A DNA stretch of 64,000 nucleotides from Lactiplantibacillus pentosus (GTDB taxonomy: Bacteria > Bacillota > Bacilli > Lactobacillales > Lactobacillaceae): positions 1,736,001-1,800,000 of the forward strand of contig NZ_CP032757.1 of NCBI RefSeq assembly GCF_003641185.1. The letters are read 5' to 3'. The position numbers and the translations under genes were made by a program. Below the pieces are notes generated by a model. That model was not told the origin of the DNA and searched no databases. It was given only the letters and a program-made list of their open reading frames with translations. Below, piece by piece: positions 17,270 to 25,272 of this stretch; positions within the stretch are counted from its first letter, which is position 1, and each line of letters starts with the position of its first letter.

Positions 17270-18032
17270 TACCACTGCTTATGAACAAGTTCAGGCGGCA
17301 CGGTCCACTGACAAAATTAGTATTGAAGCGTTGATCGATGGCCTAACGGAAGACTTTTTTGCTTGTCATGGGGATCGCCAACGCGCGGATGATCCGGCGG
17401 TGATTGTCGGACTAGCGACGATTGCTGAACGCCCCGTTACCATTATTGGCATTCAGAAAGGGCAAACGTTAGCCGAAAACCAGGCGCGCCACTTTGGTTG
17501 TGCAACACCTAGCGGCTATCGTAAAGCACTGCGGTTGATGCAACAAGCAGAAACATTACAGCAACCAGTCGTCACGTTGATCAATACGCCCGGCGCTTAT
17601 CCGGGGGTGGATGCTGAATATCAGGGCCAAGGTCGTGCAATTGCCGACTGTTTGTTAGCTGGTATTCAGTTAAAAGTGCCCTTTTTAAGTCTCATCGTTG
17701 GTGAAGGCGGTAGCGGTGGCGCACTCGCCTTGGCGTGTGGCGACCAAGTCTGGATGCTAGCGAAAAGTACTTATTCGGTGCTCTCACCGGAAGGCTACGC
17801 CACTATTTTATGGAAGCAATCACAACGTGCGGCAGAAGCGGCGGAAAAAATGCGACTCACACCGACGGAATTATTAGCAGACGGCGTGATTGACCGGATT
17901 ATCCCGGAAGTCGCAACGGCCGCTGATTGCCAGCCGCTTAAAGCCGCAATCGACGAAACACTAACTGCTTTAGCAGCCAAGCCGGTGACAGAACTCGTGG
18001 CACAACGCCAGGCCCGTTATCGACAATTTTAA
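17262..18032 (+). CDS. accA: Acetyl-CoA carboxylase carboxyltransferase alpha subunit
   Basis: A 256-residue crotonase-fold partner of AccD. Family features are the FACHGDRQRADDPAVIVGLA segment (here FFACHGDRQRADDPA) near residue 29, the central LINTPGAYPGVDAE, and GEGGSGGALAL, which forms the oxyanion pocket. It is shorter than the E. coli subunit, as is usual in lactobacilli. The start overlaps the end of accD, and AAGGAGGTCGTC precedes it. It completes the AccBCDA set of one enzyme in this operon. Confidence 0.96.
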   Translation: MADTTAYEQVQAARSTDKISIEALIDGLTEDFFACHGDRQRADDPAVIVGLATIAERPVTIIGIQKGQTLAENQARHFGCATPSGYRKALRLMQQAETLQQPVVTLINTPGAYPGVDAEYQGQGRAIADCLLAGIQLKVPFLSLIVGEGGSGGALALACGDQVWMLAKSTYSVLSPEGYATILWKQSQRAAEAAEKMRLTPTELLADGVIDRIIPEVATAADCQPLKAAIDETLTALAAKPVTELVAQRQARYRQF

Positions 18033-18053
18033 ATAAGTAAGGAATGATGAGTG

Positions 18054-18812
18054 ATGGACGGAATTTTATCAGGCAAGACCATTGTGGTGATGGGCGTTGC
18101 CAACCAGCGTAGTATTGCCTGGGGGTGTACCGAGGCATTGATGGCTCAGGGTGCGCAAGTTATCTTGACCTATCAAAATGACCGTTTGAAGCAAAGTTTA
18201 CAGCGATTCGTCGCACCCGAAGTGCCGCTGATTGCCTGTGACGTTGCCGATGACGATAATGTTGACCAAGCGTTTGCAACGATCAAACAGCAATATGGTG
18301 CCCTGGATGGGATTATCCATGCGATTGCCTATGCCGATAAAGCGACACTGGAAGGTGATTTTGTCGATACGACTAAGGCTGGCTATGATTTAGCTCAAAA
18401 TATTAGTGCCTATTCGCTGATTGCAATTGCCAGAGCAGTGCGACCAATGCTCAAACCAGGTGCCAGTCTCGTGACATTGACGTATTTCGGATCAGAACGG
18501 GCCGTGCCGAATTATAATATGATGGGTGTCGCGAAGGCTGCCCTCGAAGCGAATGTCCGCTACTTAGCCCGTGACTTGGGCCCGCAGCAGATTCGTGTCA
18601 ATGCCATTTCAGCTGGGGCAGTCAAAACACTGGCCGTAACTGGTATCCACGAGCATCAGCAATTATTGAAATTATCTCGAAGTATGACAGTGGATGGCGA
18701 ACCAGTTAAAACGCGTGAAATTGGCAATGTGGCCGCCTTTTTACTCAGTGACCTGTCGACTGGGATGACCGGCGATGTGGTCTACGTAGATAAAGGGGTT
18801 CACTTGAGTTAA
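18054..18812 (+). CDS. fabI: Enoyl-ACP reductase (NADH), FabI type
   Basis: A 252-residue short-chain dehydrogenase that performs the last reduction of each elongation cycle. The divergent cofactor loop GVANQRSIAWG at residues 14-24 and the catalytic Tyr154-X6-Lys161 (YNMMGVAK) mark FabI rather than FabK or FabL. The ATG at 18054 is 10 bp after AAGGA; GTG 18051 is an alternative. No fabK is present in the cluster, so this is likely the main enoyl reductase here and a possible target of triclosan-type inhibitors. Confidence 0.95.
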   Translation: MDGILSGKTIVVMGVANQRSIAWGCTEALMAQGAQVILTYQNDRLKQSLQRFVAPEVPLIACDVADDDNVDQAFATIKQQYGALDGIIHAIAYADKATLEGDFVDTTKAGYDLAQNISAYSLIAIARAVRPMLKPGASLVTLTYFGSERAVPNYNMMGVAKAALEANVRYLARDLGPQQIRVNAISAGAVKTLAVTGIHEHQQLLKLSRSMTVDGEPVKTREIGNVAAFLLSDLSTGMTGDVVYVDKGVHLS

Positions 18813-19369
18813 TGGTCATGACGCAGGTCCGCTTTGCACAGCAGTGGCTGGATTTACCAGCGGATGCTTCCAGACAAACGCGCAGGGAAACACAACGGTT
18901 GGTGAGTCGCTCGTTGATTCAACAATTACTGCCAGCACCACTTGCTTATCGCCGTTTGGGTCAGCCGTATTTTCCGAGTCAACCGAAGTTAGGAGTCAGT
19001 GTCAGTCATACGGCCCAGTTCGTCCTAGTGGCATTGGGCCCAGGTCCGCTCGGGATTGATGTGGAACAGGTGCGACCACGGGATTTTACGGCAATTCAAC
19101 GCGCGTTTACGTCCGCAGAGTGGCGCTTGCTACAGGCCCAACCCAAATTAGCTCGGCAGCGTATAGGCTGGCAACTGTGGACGGCTAAGGAAGCGGTCTT
19201 GAAGCTGGTTGGTTGTGGCTTAACGCAGGCCCCACGCCGGGTTGAAGTGCTAGATTTAAAGCAAGGTGTTGTGCGGTATCAATCCCAGTTATATCGTTTA
19301 CGACCATTGGCCTTGCCAGCGATGTATGTCGGCTGGGTCGCACAACCAATGCGTGATGGCCGAGATTAG
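18812..19369 (+). CDS. Sfp-type 4'-phosphopantetheinyl transferase
   Basis: A 185-residue enzyme that transfers phosphopantetheine from CoA to a carrier protein serine. The two magnesium and CoA motifs of the Sfp family are visible: GIDVEQ (Asp83, Glu85) and WTAKEAVLK (Trp123, Lys126, Glu127, Lys131). It is larger than AcpS (about 120 aa) and a little shorter than Sfp itself (about 224). The start overlaps the fabI stop (TAATG), so it is the last gene of the operon, and the operon ACP is its obvious substrate. AcpS, if present, lies outside the window. Confidence 0.9.
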   Translation: MVMTQVRFAQQWLDLPADASRQTRRETQRLVSRSLIQQLLPAPLAYRRLGQPYFPSQPKLGVSVSHTAQFVLVALGPGPLGIDVEQVRPRDFTAIQRAFTSAEWRLLQAQPKLARQRIGWQLWTAKEAVLKLVGCGLTQAPRRVEVLDLKQGVVRYQSQLYRLRPLALPAMYVGWVAQPMRDGRD

Positions 19370-19479
19370 CGGTGTGTGGTTCAACGCTGGATGGAATGGG
19401 CGCTGCAAAGTTCAACTTGAGCGCCCATTAACAACGCAATGCACTGTTTGCGTGTTAATGCGCGATAATGACCGGACAT

Positions 19480-19532
19480 AAAAGCAGTTCTGAGTCACGT
19501 CTTAACAGGCGATGGCACTCAGAACTGCTTTT
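19480..19532. terminator. Bidirectional terminator after the fab operon
   Basis: AAAAGCAGTTCTGAGT (19480-19495) pairs perfectly with ACTCAGAACTGCTTTT (19517-19532). A and T runs on both sides suit both the fab operon and the convergent DUF554 gene. Confidence 0.92.
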
Positions 19533-19554
19533 AGTTTACAGTCAAATCGCCACA

Positions 19555-20280
19555 TTATAATAATGGCATGACGACCTGCATCCAGAACCAGGAGATTGGC
19601 ATGATCACGATCATCATCGGAATCATATCGGCAGTCGGAAACATTTTGACCTCAATGATTCGAAAACCACTCGCGACCATTAAGATCCCACCAACGGCTT
19701 TAAAATCGAGAATCATATTTGGCGTCGTGAGTGGGAAAATCAGGTGAGCAATCAAAAAGAGTATCGTTAGGATGATCACTTGTGGAATCGCAATCAAAGA
19801 GACGACTAGCCCCAGATTGGCGCCAAAAATGACCGCGGCGAAGAAATCAAGAATCGACTTAGAAATCAGAATGGTAGCATCGCCGTTCATGCCTTCAGTC
19901 AATGTCCCATAAATCCCAGTCCCACTCGCACAGAACAAGACAATGACGGTCACCATCGTACGTTCAAAGGCCTGTTGTTCAAAATTGTCCGGTGCGCTGA
20001 TAAACCGTGAGATCAACCTTTGCATTGCCATGGCGCCACGGTTGATCAGCTTGCCGAGATGGCACAGGAGACCGATTCCAGTACCGATGATTACGGCAAA
20101 GATGACGGCCGCCAGATTTTTTAACGGGGCGATCGCATAGACGCCCATTGCCATCGACGCAATTCCGAAGGTCATGTTTAAGCCTTCTTTAAGTTCGGTG
20201 GACATTTTTTGACCACCTAGTGCACCAACGATGCCACCTAAGAAGATGGCACAAACATTTGTAATAATTCCAACTGGCAC
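19555..20280 (-). CDS. DUF554 family integral membrane protein
   Basis: A 241-residue protein with about seven membrane segments, matching the DUF554 (YdfK/YqgA-like) family: the N-terminal VGIITNVCAIFLGGIVGALGG block, the ASGTGIYGTLTEGMNGDATILISKS block in the middle (here ASGTGIYGTLTEGMNGD), and the VGGILMVASGFRI block. Function is unknown. The GTG at 20280 is chosen because GAGGAGGGC is just upstream and the family begins at this point; the longer frame to 20346 would overlap the promoter region. It is divergent from the LysR gene. Confidence 0.88.
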   Translation of the reverse strand: MPVGIITNVCAIFLGGIVGALGGQKMSTELKEGLNMTFGIASMAMGVYAIAPLKNLAAVIFAVIIGTGIGLLCHLGKLINRGAMAMQRLISRFISAPDNFEQQAFERTMVTVIVLFCASGTGIYGTLTEGMNGDATILISKSILDFFAAVIFGANLGLVVSLIAIPQVIILTILFLIAHLIFPLTTPNMILDFKAVGGILMVASGFRIIEVKMFPTADMIPMMIVIMPISWFWMQVVMPLL

Positions 20281-20362
20281 GCAAGCCCTCCTCAATAAAA
20301 TCAAAATAACAGGTTTTAGTGTAGTCTTCGCCAGTAGCAGGAACAATTCTAATTATGTGGTA

Positions 20363-20385
20363 AACTATTCTAAACTGGAATAGTT
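20363..20385. promoter_or_regulatory. Inverted repeat between DUF554 and LysR genes (possible LysR operator)
   Basis: AACTATTC (20363-20370) and GAATAGTT (20378-20385) are a perfect inverted repeat with a 7-bp spacer. It ends 2 bp before the LysR ribosome binding site. Position and symmetry suit autoregulation by the LysR protein, and control of the divergent gene. Confidence 0.5.
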
Positions 20386-20397
20386 GGAGGAAGAGAT

Positions 20398-21290
20398 TTG
20401 GAAACCCGTAAATTGGCGGTATTCGTGGATTTGGCTGAGACTTGTAATTATAGTCGTAGCGCTGAACGGTTATTTTTGTCCCAGTCGACGATTTCAAAGT
20501 ACATCTTGGCCCTAGAAGCCGAGTGGCAAGTGCAATTATTTAAACGTGCGCATCGACAAGTGACGCTAACGCCGGCTGGCCAACGGTTGTTACCACAAGT
20601 CAAGGCAGTTTTGCAAGCGACCGACCAACTGCAGCAGGCAATCACGGTACAACAGCAACAGGCGGCGCAATCATTAGTGATCCGTGGGTTGCCGTCGTTG
20701 CCGCAGTATCAAGCCTTTCATATTATCACGGCATTTACCAAGCGGTATCCGCAAATTAAATTACACTTCAGTGAAGCTAGTGTCGGCGAATTGACCCACG
20801 CCCTCGATGATCAAACCGTCGATCTTGTGTTTACACGGATTTTTAACGAAGCACCAGCAGCTTATGACTGTTTATTCAACGAGTCGGATCAATTCGTGGT
20901 TTTAGTGCCAAAGGATAATCCGTTGGCGCAACGTGCAGAGATTAGCTTACCAATGCTTTCAAATGAGTCGATTTTATTATTGAAGGTGGCTGTCAGTCCC
21001 GACAACCCCTTATTTGCGACGCTACAAAAAATGCGCGCACAGGCACAGGTCAAGTATGATGGTCAGCGGATCGAACTGATTTTGGAGATGCTGAATCAGG
21101 GCGAAGGCGTTTCAATCGTGATGGCGCGGTCATTTGATTTGACAGGGTTCGACAACATAAAGCCATTCCGCTAGTGCCGAAAGTGACGAGTCGAATGGCC
21201 TTCATGAAACGACCAGGACCGCAATCAGCCGCCGTTCAGCAATTTTGGGAGTTTGCTACCACCTATACGCGTCAACACGGCACCGAGTGA
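20398..21290 (+). pseudogene. LysR-family regulator with a frameshift near its C-terminus
   Basis: A TTG start with GGAGGAAGAG upstream opens a LysR regulator. The N-terminal helix-turn-helix (AERLFLSQSTISKYILALEAE) and the effector-binding domain are intact to about residue 250. The frame then reads IKPFR and stops at 21174. The next frame down by one base continues with IPLVPKVTSRMAFMKRPGPQ and on to a stop at 21290, which restores the usual length of about 297 residues. This fits loss of one base near 21155-21165. The protein may be inactive or merely truncated by about 40 residues, and a sequencing error is possible. Confidence 0.8.
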
Positions 21291-21483
21291 TGTGACGCAT
21301 CATTTGACTCATATAATCGTGTCGGCTGCCGCGATGAGCAGGTCACTAGATTCGTTGCTTCAGAACTTCGGGTTCACCACTGTTAGCACAGATTTAGTGG
21401 CCCACATCCGTGAAAATTCGATATAATTACATTAATAAGAACGCAGTGTGCTAGTTAATTTGTCATGAATTATGATTAAATCA

Positions 21484-21799
21484 TGCCAGTTGGTGGATTC
21501 CTGTTCGTCAGCCGGTGCGCGCCTTAGTCCGACCTCCGGAGCTGGCTGACAACGCTGGAACAGGGCGGACATCGATTTGAACTCACGCAGAAATCCACTG
21601 CGCAATTTCAAATACGAGTCTTCTTCTAGCCCGAGAGACCCACCCGGACAAGAAGAATTTCGCCCTTGAGCATTGTCAGCCAGCCCCTACAGTCGGGAAC
21701 CCGCTCGAATGGCAGATGAACGGCCACCTATCTAGGTACAATTGACTACTGAATATTAGATGGCTGGTCCTTCAGGCAAACTTTTAGTTGGTATCGATA
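21484..21799 (-). repeat. Structured intergenic repeat, copy B (inverted relative to copy A)
   Basis: This is the reverse complement of the element at 8029-8345. The long arms are 21529-21555 and 21669-21696, pairing through AGCTGGCTGACAACGCT and AGCATTGTCAGCCAGC. Inner hairpins are CGCAG/CTGCG (about 21585-21605), extended by TTTGAA/TTCAAA, and TTCTTCT/AGAAGAA (about 21620-21657). In hairpin 1 most bases differ from copy A while pairing is kept. It lies in a 1.26-kb gap (21291-22552) without a supported gene. Confidence 0.85.
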
Positions 21800-22109
21800 A
21801 AGACTTATAGCATTTAATTATTGAGACGATTGCCTGAATATTAGTTACTCATCTCAATGCCACAAATTTCAATGGCAACTAGCCAAATTAGTCGATAAAA
21901 ATGCCGCCGCTTAAAGTTCAAGACTTTGTTATCTCAGACGACTAGCAAAAGTCCTGACAAGTTCAATAAATCCGTGTGTCTGAAGCATTAAAACATGGGT
22001 AAGAAAGTTTAGCAATTGTTAGCAAACTGTCTGACACTTAAATATCAAGATGACCGTGTACAATGGAACCAACGACTAATCATACAAAAGGTTGGGTTCG
22101 CACAAGTCT

Positions 22110-22400
22110 GCCTTTCGAATACCATCCCGGCTGGAAGGTATTCTGGGCAAGGCCAAGTGCTTTTAGAGTGTGAGGTTCAGACGGGTTGGGACTGAGGATT
22201 AGCCTAGCTAGAGCGTTAAGCGGCGAACTTCCGCTTGGCGTTCTGGCGTAGCTAACCGGAAGTCCCAGTCTGACCCGAACACGTTTCGGCTATATTGCAT
22301 AGAACACGAAAGACCAGTATTTAAGACGTGGGTTGTCGGCTTAAATCTGTGTCCACCACGTTTCGGCCATTGCCCAGAATGCCTGGAAGCCGGCGTAGGA
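22110..22400. other. Non-coding region with very long-range base pairing
   Basis: The arm 22127-22154 (CCGGCT, GGAA, GGTATTCTGGGCAA, GGCC) pairs with 22365-22393 (GGCCATTGCCCAGAATGCC, TGGA, AGCCGG). Only a small internal loop and one bulge interrupt it. About 210 nt are enclosed, and these hold a second long stem (GGGACT/AGTCCC plus TCAGAC/GTCTGA, 22177-22273), TTAGC/GCTAA and AGCGG/CCGCT. A short minus-strand frame (22208-22435) overlaps it but has no ribosome binding site and looks like a by-product of the symmetry. The layout resembles the repeat at 21484-21799, although the sequence is different. Confidence 0.6.
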
Positions 22401-22552
22401 CGTTTCCACAACAGCAAGTTTACGCTAAGTCGCATTTTTTCCAGCAGGTCTCAGCTGGCAGCACTTGAACTTAGAAATTGTCATGATTTAACCATGTGAC
22501 AATTTAACTAGCACAATGCGTTAATAAGATTAATTACAAATGAGGTGCACAG

Positions 22553-23053
22553 ATGGAAGCGATGCGAATATCAGAAACATTATCAATTAGCAATCACCGG
22601 GTCTTTTCAGCTGACCTGAACGAACATGATACCGTCTTTGGGGGCAAAATTCTGGCGACAATCGATGATAATTCATCGATTGCGGCGTCGCGGGTCGCCA
22701 GAATTGAAACGGTGACGGTCTCAGTCGACCAGGTCAACTTTTTATTGCCGTTTCGTTTGCAGGATTCGATGTGTGCCGAATCCTATGTCTCTGGCGTTGG
22801 TCACCGGTCAATTGAGGTCTTCACCAAAATTATCGGTGAACACTTAAAGACCGGCGAGCGCTTTTTAGGACTGACGTGTTTTTCAACGTTTGTCGTTACC
22901 GACCGTAATGTCGTTTTGCCGGACTTGACTGCTGACAAACCAGAGTATGCTTATGTGGCGGATGGCTATCAGGAGCGGCAAGCACAACGGTTGGCGAAAT
23001 TAAAACGGCAACGCGCATTCAATGCCCATATCAGCGTTGAATTGCCTTGGTAA
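22553..23053 (+). CDS. Acyl-CoA thioesterase, hot-dog fold (YkhA/BACH type)
   Basis: A 166-residue single hot-dog protein that hydrolyses acyl-CoA. The family signature is visible: NEHDTVFGGKILATIDDNSSIAA (in parts NEHDTVFGGKIL and ATIDDNSSIAA) at about residues 23-45, followed by VDQVNFLLPFRLQD. The C-terminal helix is charged (QERQAQRLAKLKRQR). The ATG has GAGGTG 5 bp upstream; ATG 22562 is an alternative. It is a stand-alone gene after a long non-coding stretch. The next gene has its own promoter. Confidence 0.88.
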   Translation: MEAMRISETLSISNHRVFSADLNEHDTVFGGKILATIDDNSSIAASRVARIETVTVSVDQVNFLLPFRLQDSMCAESYVSGVGHRSIEVFTKIIGEHLKTGERFLGLTCFSTFVVTDRNVVLPDLTADKPEYAYVADGYQERQAQRLAKLKRQRAFNAHISVELPW

Positions 23054-23063
23054 TTGGTTTGAA

Positions 23064-23092
23064 TTGACAAACGTTGTGGGACTTGTTAAATT
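23064..23092 (+). promoter_or_regulatory. Sigma-A promoter of the rsgA-like gene
   Basis: TTGACA (23064-23069), a 17-bp spacer and TAAATT (23087-23092). Transcription would begin near 23099 and produce a leader of about 215 nt before the GTPase start. Confidence 0.75.
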
Positions 23093-23107
23093 AAGAGTAT
23101 CAAATTT

Positions 23108-23300
23108 AGGAGGGGTGCTTGATGTCGGTCAGTCGTTAGGGTGTTTGTTGGACGAAAAAAGTGGGTGCGACCCGCTTAGTTTCGTGTACCCTAATGTGAC
23201 GAATGACCACGGCATTTTAGTACGCCGCACGGTTTTGCGCACAGTGGGCTCACTGGGCGCATTTTTTTATCGCAAAGCATTGGGGTTAGTCACTTTGCGA
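23108..23300 (+). promoter_or_regulatory. Attenuator-like leader of the rsgA-like gene
   Basis: A strong TAGGAGGGG site precedes a five-codon frame ATG TCG GTC AGT CGT TAG (23122-23139, peptide MSVSR). TTAGGGT (23136-23142) can pair with ACCCTAA (23189-23195). A terminator follows (TGCGC-A-CAGTG / CACTG-G-GCGCA, 23236-23261, then seven T). Last, TCGCAAAG (23270-23277) pairs with CTTTGCGA (23293-23300), right at the ribosome binding site. This order (mini-ORF, alternative pairing, terminator, sequestering hairpin) is typical of regulated leaders. Confidence 0.6.
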
Positions 23301-23312
23301 AAGGATAAAACA

Positions 23313-24371
23313 TTGACAATTAATTTAACAGAATACGGCTTAAAACAGACCATTCAGAAGACCATTACAGCTACTGAGCAACCTCGACTGGGACGAGTGA
23401 TTGAACAGCATCGGGAGTTGTATCAACTCATCACGGCTACGGGACAACGACAAGCACAAGTTACGGGGAAACTGGCGCATCAAGCCACGAGTGTCACTGC
23501 TTTTCCGGCAGTTGGTGATTGGGTTCTGTTTTCGGCTGGTGATGATGACACCACGTTGATCGACCGCATCTTGCCACGACAGAGCGTGTTGGCGCGTGGG
23601 GCAGTTAATCAGCACGATGGTCAGATCATTGCGACCAATATTGATACCATCTTTATTTGTATGTCGTTGAACGCAGACTTTAATGTGCGCCGAGTGGAAC
23701 GGTATTTGACGATTGCCTGGGATAGCGGCGCGATGCCCGTGCTTGTCTTGACTAAGGCGGATGTTTGTACGGACCGTGCCGATAAATTACGGGCGTTGGC
23801 GGATGTTACGGTTGGCGTGCCGACCGTGATGTGTTCAGCGGAAACGGGTGAAGGTCTGGAAGACTTGCAACCGTACTTGACTGCCGGGCAGACGGTGGCT
23901 TTTGTTGGCTCGTCGGGTGTTGGTAAGTCGACACTGATTAATCGCCTCTTGGGTGTCACAGTTCTGGCAACCAAGACGATTCGACAAGACGATGACAAGG
24001 GTCGCCATACGACGACTAGTCGGCAATTACTGCCATTGCCATCAGGGGCGTGTGTTATTGATACGCCTGGGATGCGCGAGCTTCAAATCTTTGTTGGCGA
24101 CCTCCAGCAGACGTTTGCCGAGATCACGGCGTTAGCTGCGGACTGTAAGTTTAACGATTGCACACATACGAGTGAACCAGGATGTGCAGTGCAAGCGGCC
24201 GTTGCTGACGGGCGCGTTTCCCTCGAGCGACTACAAAGTTATCAGAAGTTGCAGCGTGAGATGAGTTACCAAGGGTTGAATTCGCGTCAGTTAGAACAGG
24301 CCAAAATTCAACGGATGTTTGGTGGTAAGCAAGCCATGAAACGGGTCAAACAGCGGTATCATCGGGATTGA
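23313..24371 (+). CDS. rsgA: Small ribosomal subunit biogenesis GTPase RsgA (EngC/YloQ family)
   Basis: A 352-residue circularly permuted GTPase that helps mature the 30S subunit. Motifs appear in permuted order: TKAD (G4, 147-150), GSSGVGKST (G1, 199-207), DTPGMR (G3, 250-255). A C-terminal zinc site follows, with Cys278, Cys283, His285 and Cys291. The TTG at 23313, with AAAGGA 7 bp upstream, is chosen; the frame extends back to 23022 but crosses a terminator and the thioesterase gene. The usual lactobacillar rsgA lies near the stp-prkC kinase locus, which is not seen here, so this may be a second copy. Its regulated leader would fit such a role. Confidence 0.88.
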   Translation: MTINLTEYGLKQTIQKTITATEQPRLGRVIEQHRELYQLITATGQRQAQVTGKLAHQATSVTAFPAVGDWVLFSAGDDDTTLIDRILPRQSVLARGAVNQHDGQIIATNIDTIFICMSLNADFNVRRVERYLTIAWDSGAMPVLVLTKADVCTDRADKLRALADVTVGVPTVMCSAETGEGLEDLQPYLTAGQTVAFVGSSGVGKSTLINRLLGVTVLATKTIRQDDDKGRHTTTSRQLLPLPSGACVIDTPGMRELQIFVGDLQQTFAEITALAADCKFNDCTHTSEPGCAVQAAVADGRVSLERLQSYQKLQREMSYQGLNSRQLEQAKIQRMFGGKQAMKRVKQRYHRD

Positions 24372-24411
24372 TCTCACGGTGAGCTGAAAACTGAATCAAA
24401 TCTGTGAGTCA

Positions 24412-24460
24412 AGTCGGCCACCACAAGTGCGATGATGCCTTGAGGTGGCCGGCTTTTTGT
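24412..24460 (+). terminator. Terminator after the rsgA-like gene
   Basis: GTCGGCCACC pairs with GGTGGCCGGC, and TTTTT follows. It lies between the convergent rsgA-like and TetR genes. Confidence 0.85.
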
Positions 24461-24623
24461 CTGGTCAGAAGTCATTTGGGACGCAAGGTGCCTGCTGATT
24501 TACCCTGAATGACGTTTGAGATGTGACGGCTAACTGGTTGATGGTCATCCGTCGAGACGTTCCGTTCCAGCGGGCTGAATCTAGAAAGTTCGCCCCTTAA
24601 AAACTCGTCCATCGTCGTTACCG

Positions 24624-25181
24624 TCATTTCAAGCCGTTACCGGTATGACTGGCGGTGAAGCGGACGATTTGTTGGGCGAGATAGCTGGGTGGTTCGACCA
24701 TGCCGGCCTGTTGCCAGTGAATGAGAATGTTGACGACTGCACCAGAAAAAAAGGCGATGTAGTAGGGCTGATGGTGGATCGTTGAATCGGTGACAGTGAT
24801 GATGCGGTCGTGTCTGATGAGCAATGTATAAGCTGCTTCAAAAGTTTGCACGATGATTTGAGCCTTGCCATTGTCAATCAGTAACTGATTGGTTGCGGCC
24901 ATCTGCTGCATGAACGTGAAGTATTGCGTCATCAAGACTGGTAGCGTGATTTTAGATTGCCGCGGTAGACGACGAAAATAGGTCAAGATGGCTTGTTCCT
25001 GATAAGTCAAGATGATTTGGTCGAAGCTGGTAAAGTTGCGATAAAAATAGGATCGTGAAAGCTGCGCATGGGCACAGAGTTCCGTGATTGAAATCATGCT
25101 GAGTGGTTTGTGAGACATCAGATGTAGCAAGGCTTCGTAAATTGCGGTCAAGTTTTGCTGTTTACGTTCTTGTGGATTCAT
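24624..25181 (-). CDS. TetR-family transcriptional regulator
   Basis: A 185-residue regulator. The N-terminal helix-turn-helix is SITELCAHAQLSRSYFYRNFTSFDQI (in parts SITELCAHAQLSRS and YFYRNFTSFDQI), and a helical ligand domain like that of the DhaS/TetR_C_7 type follows. In-frame ATGs occur at 25193 and 25181. The AAAGGAG touches the first and is 12 bp from the second, so the start is uncertain. It is divergent from a DHA2 efflux pump, and repression of that pump is the simplest role. Confidence 0.88.
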   Translation of the reverse strand: MNPQERKQQNLTAIYEALLHLMSHKPLSMISITELCAHAQLSRSYFYRNFTSFDQIILTYQEQAILTYFRRLPRQSKITLPVLMTQYFTFMQQMAATNQLLIDNGKAQIIVQTFEAAYTLLIRHDRIITVTDSTIHHQPYYIAFFSGAVVNILIHWQQAGMVEPPSYLAQQIVRFTASHTGNGLK

Positions 25182-25272
25182 CCGTAACAACATCTCCTTT
25201 TTTGTAACGTAAGGCTAACTGTCTCATATTATATCAGCTATACTGCCGTTAATTCATTTGGAGGCGGTTATT

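Noticed and set aside
22208..22435. Minus-strand frame of 75 codons in the structured element
   Set aside because: No ribosome binding site; its sequence is explained by the long base-paired arms.
23022..23312. 97-residue N-terminal extension of the RsgA-like protein
   Set aside because: It overlaps the thioesterase gene, a good promoter and an intrinsic terminator; RsgA homologues start near TTG 23313.
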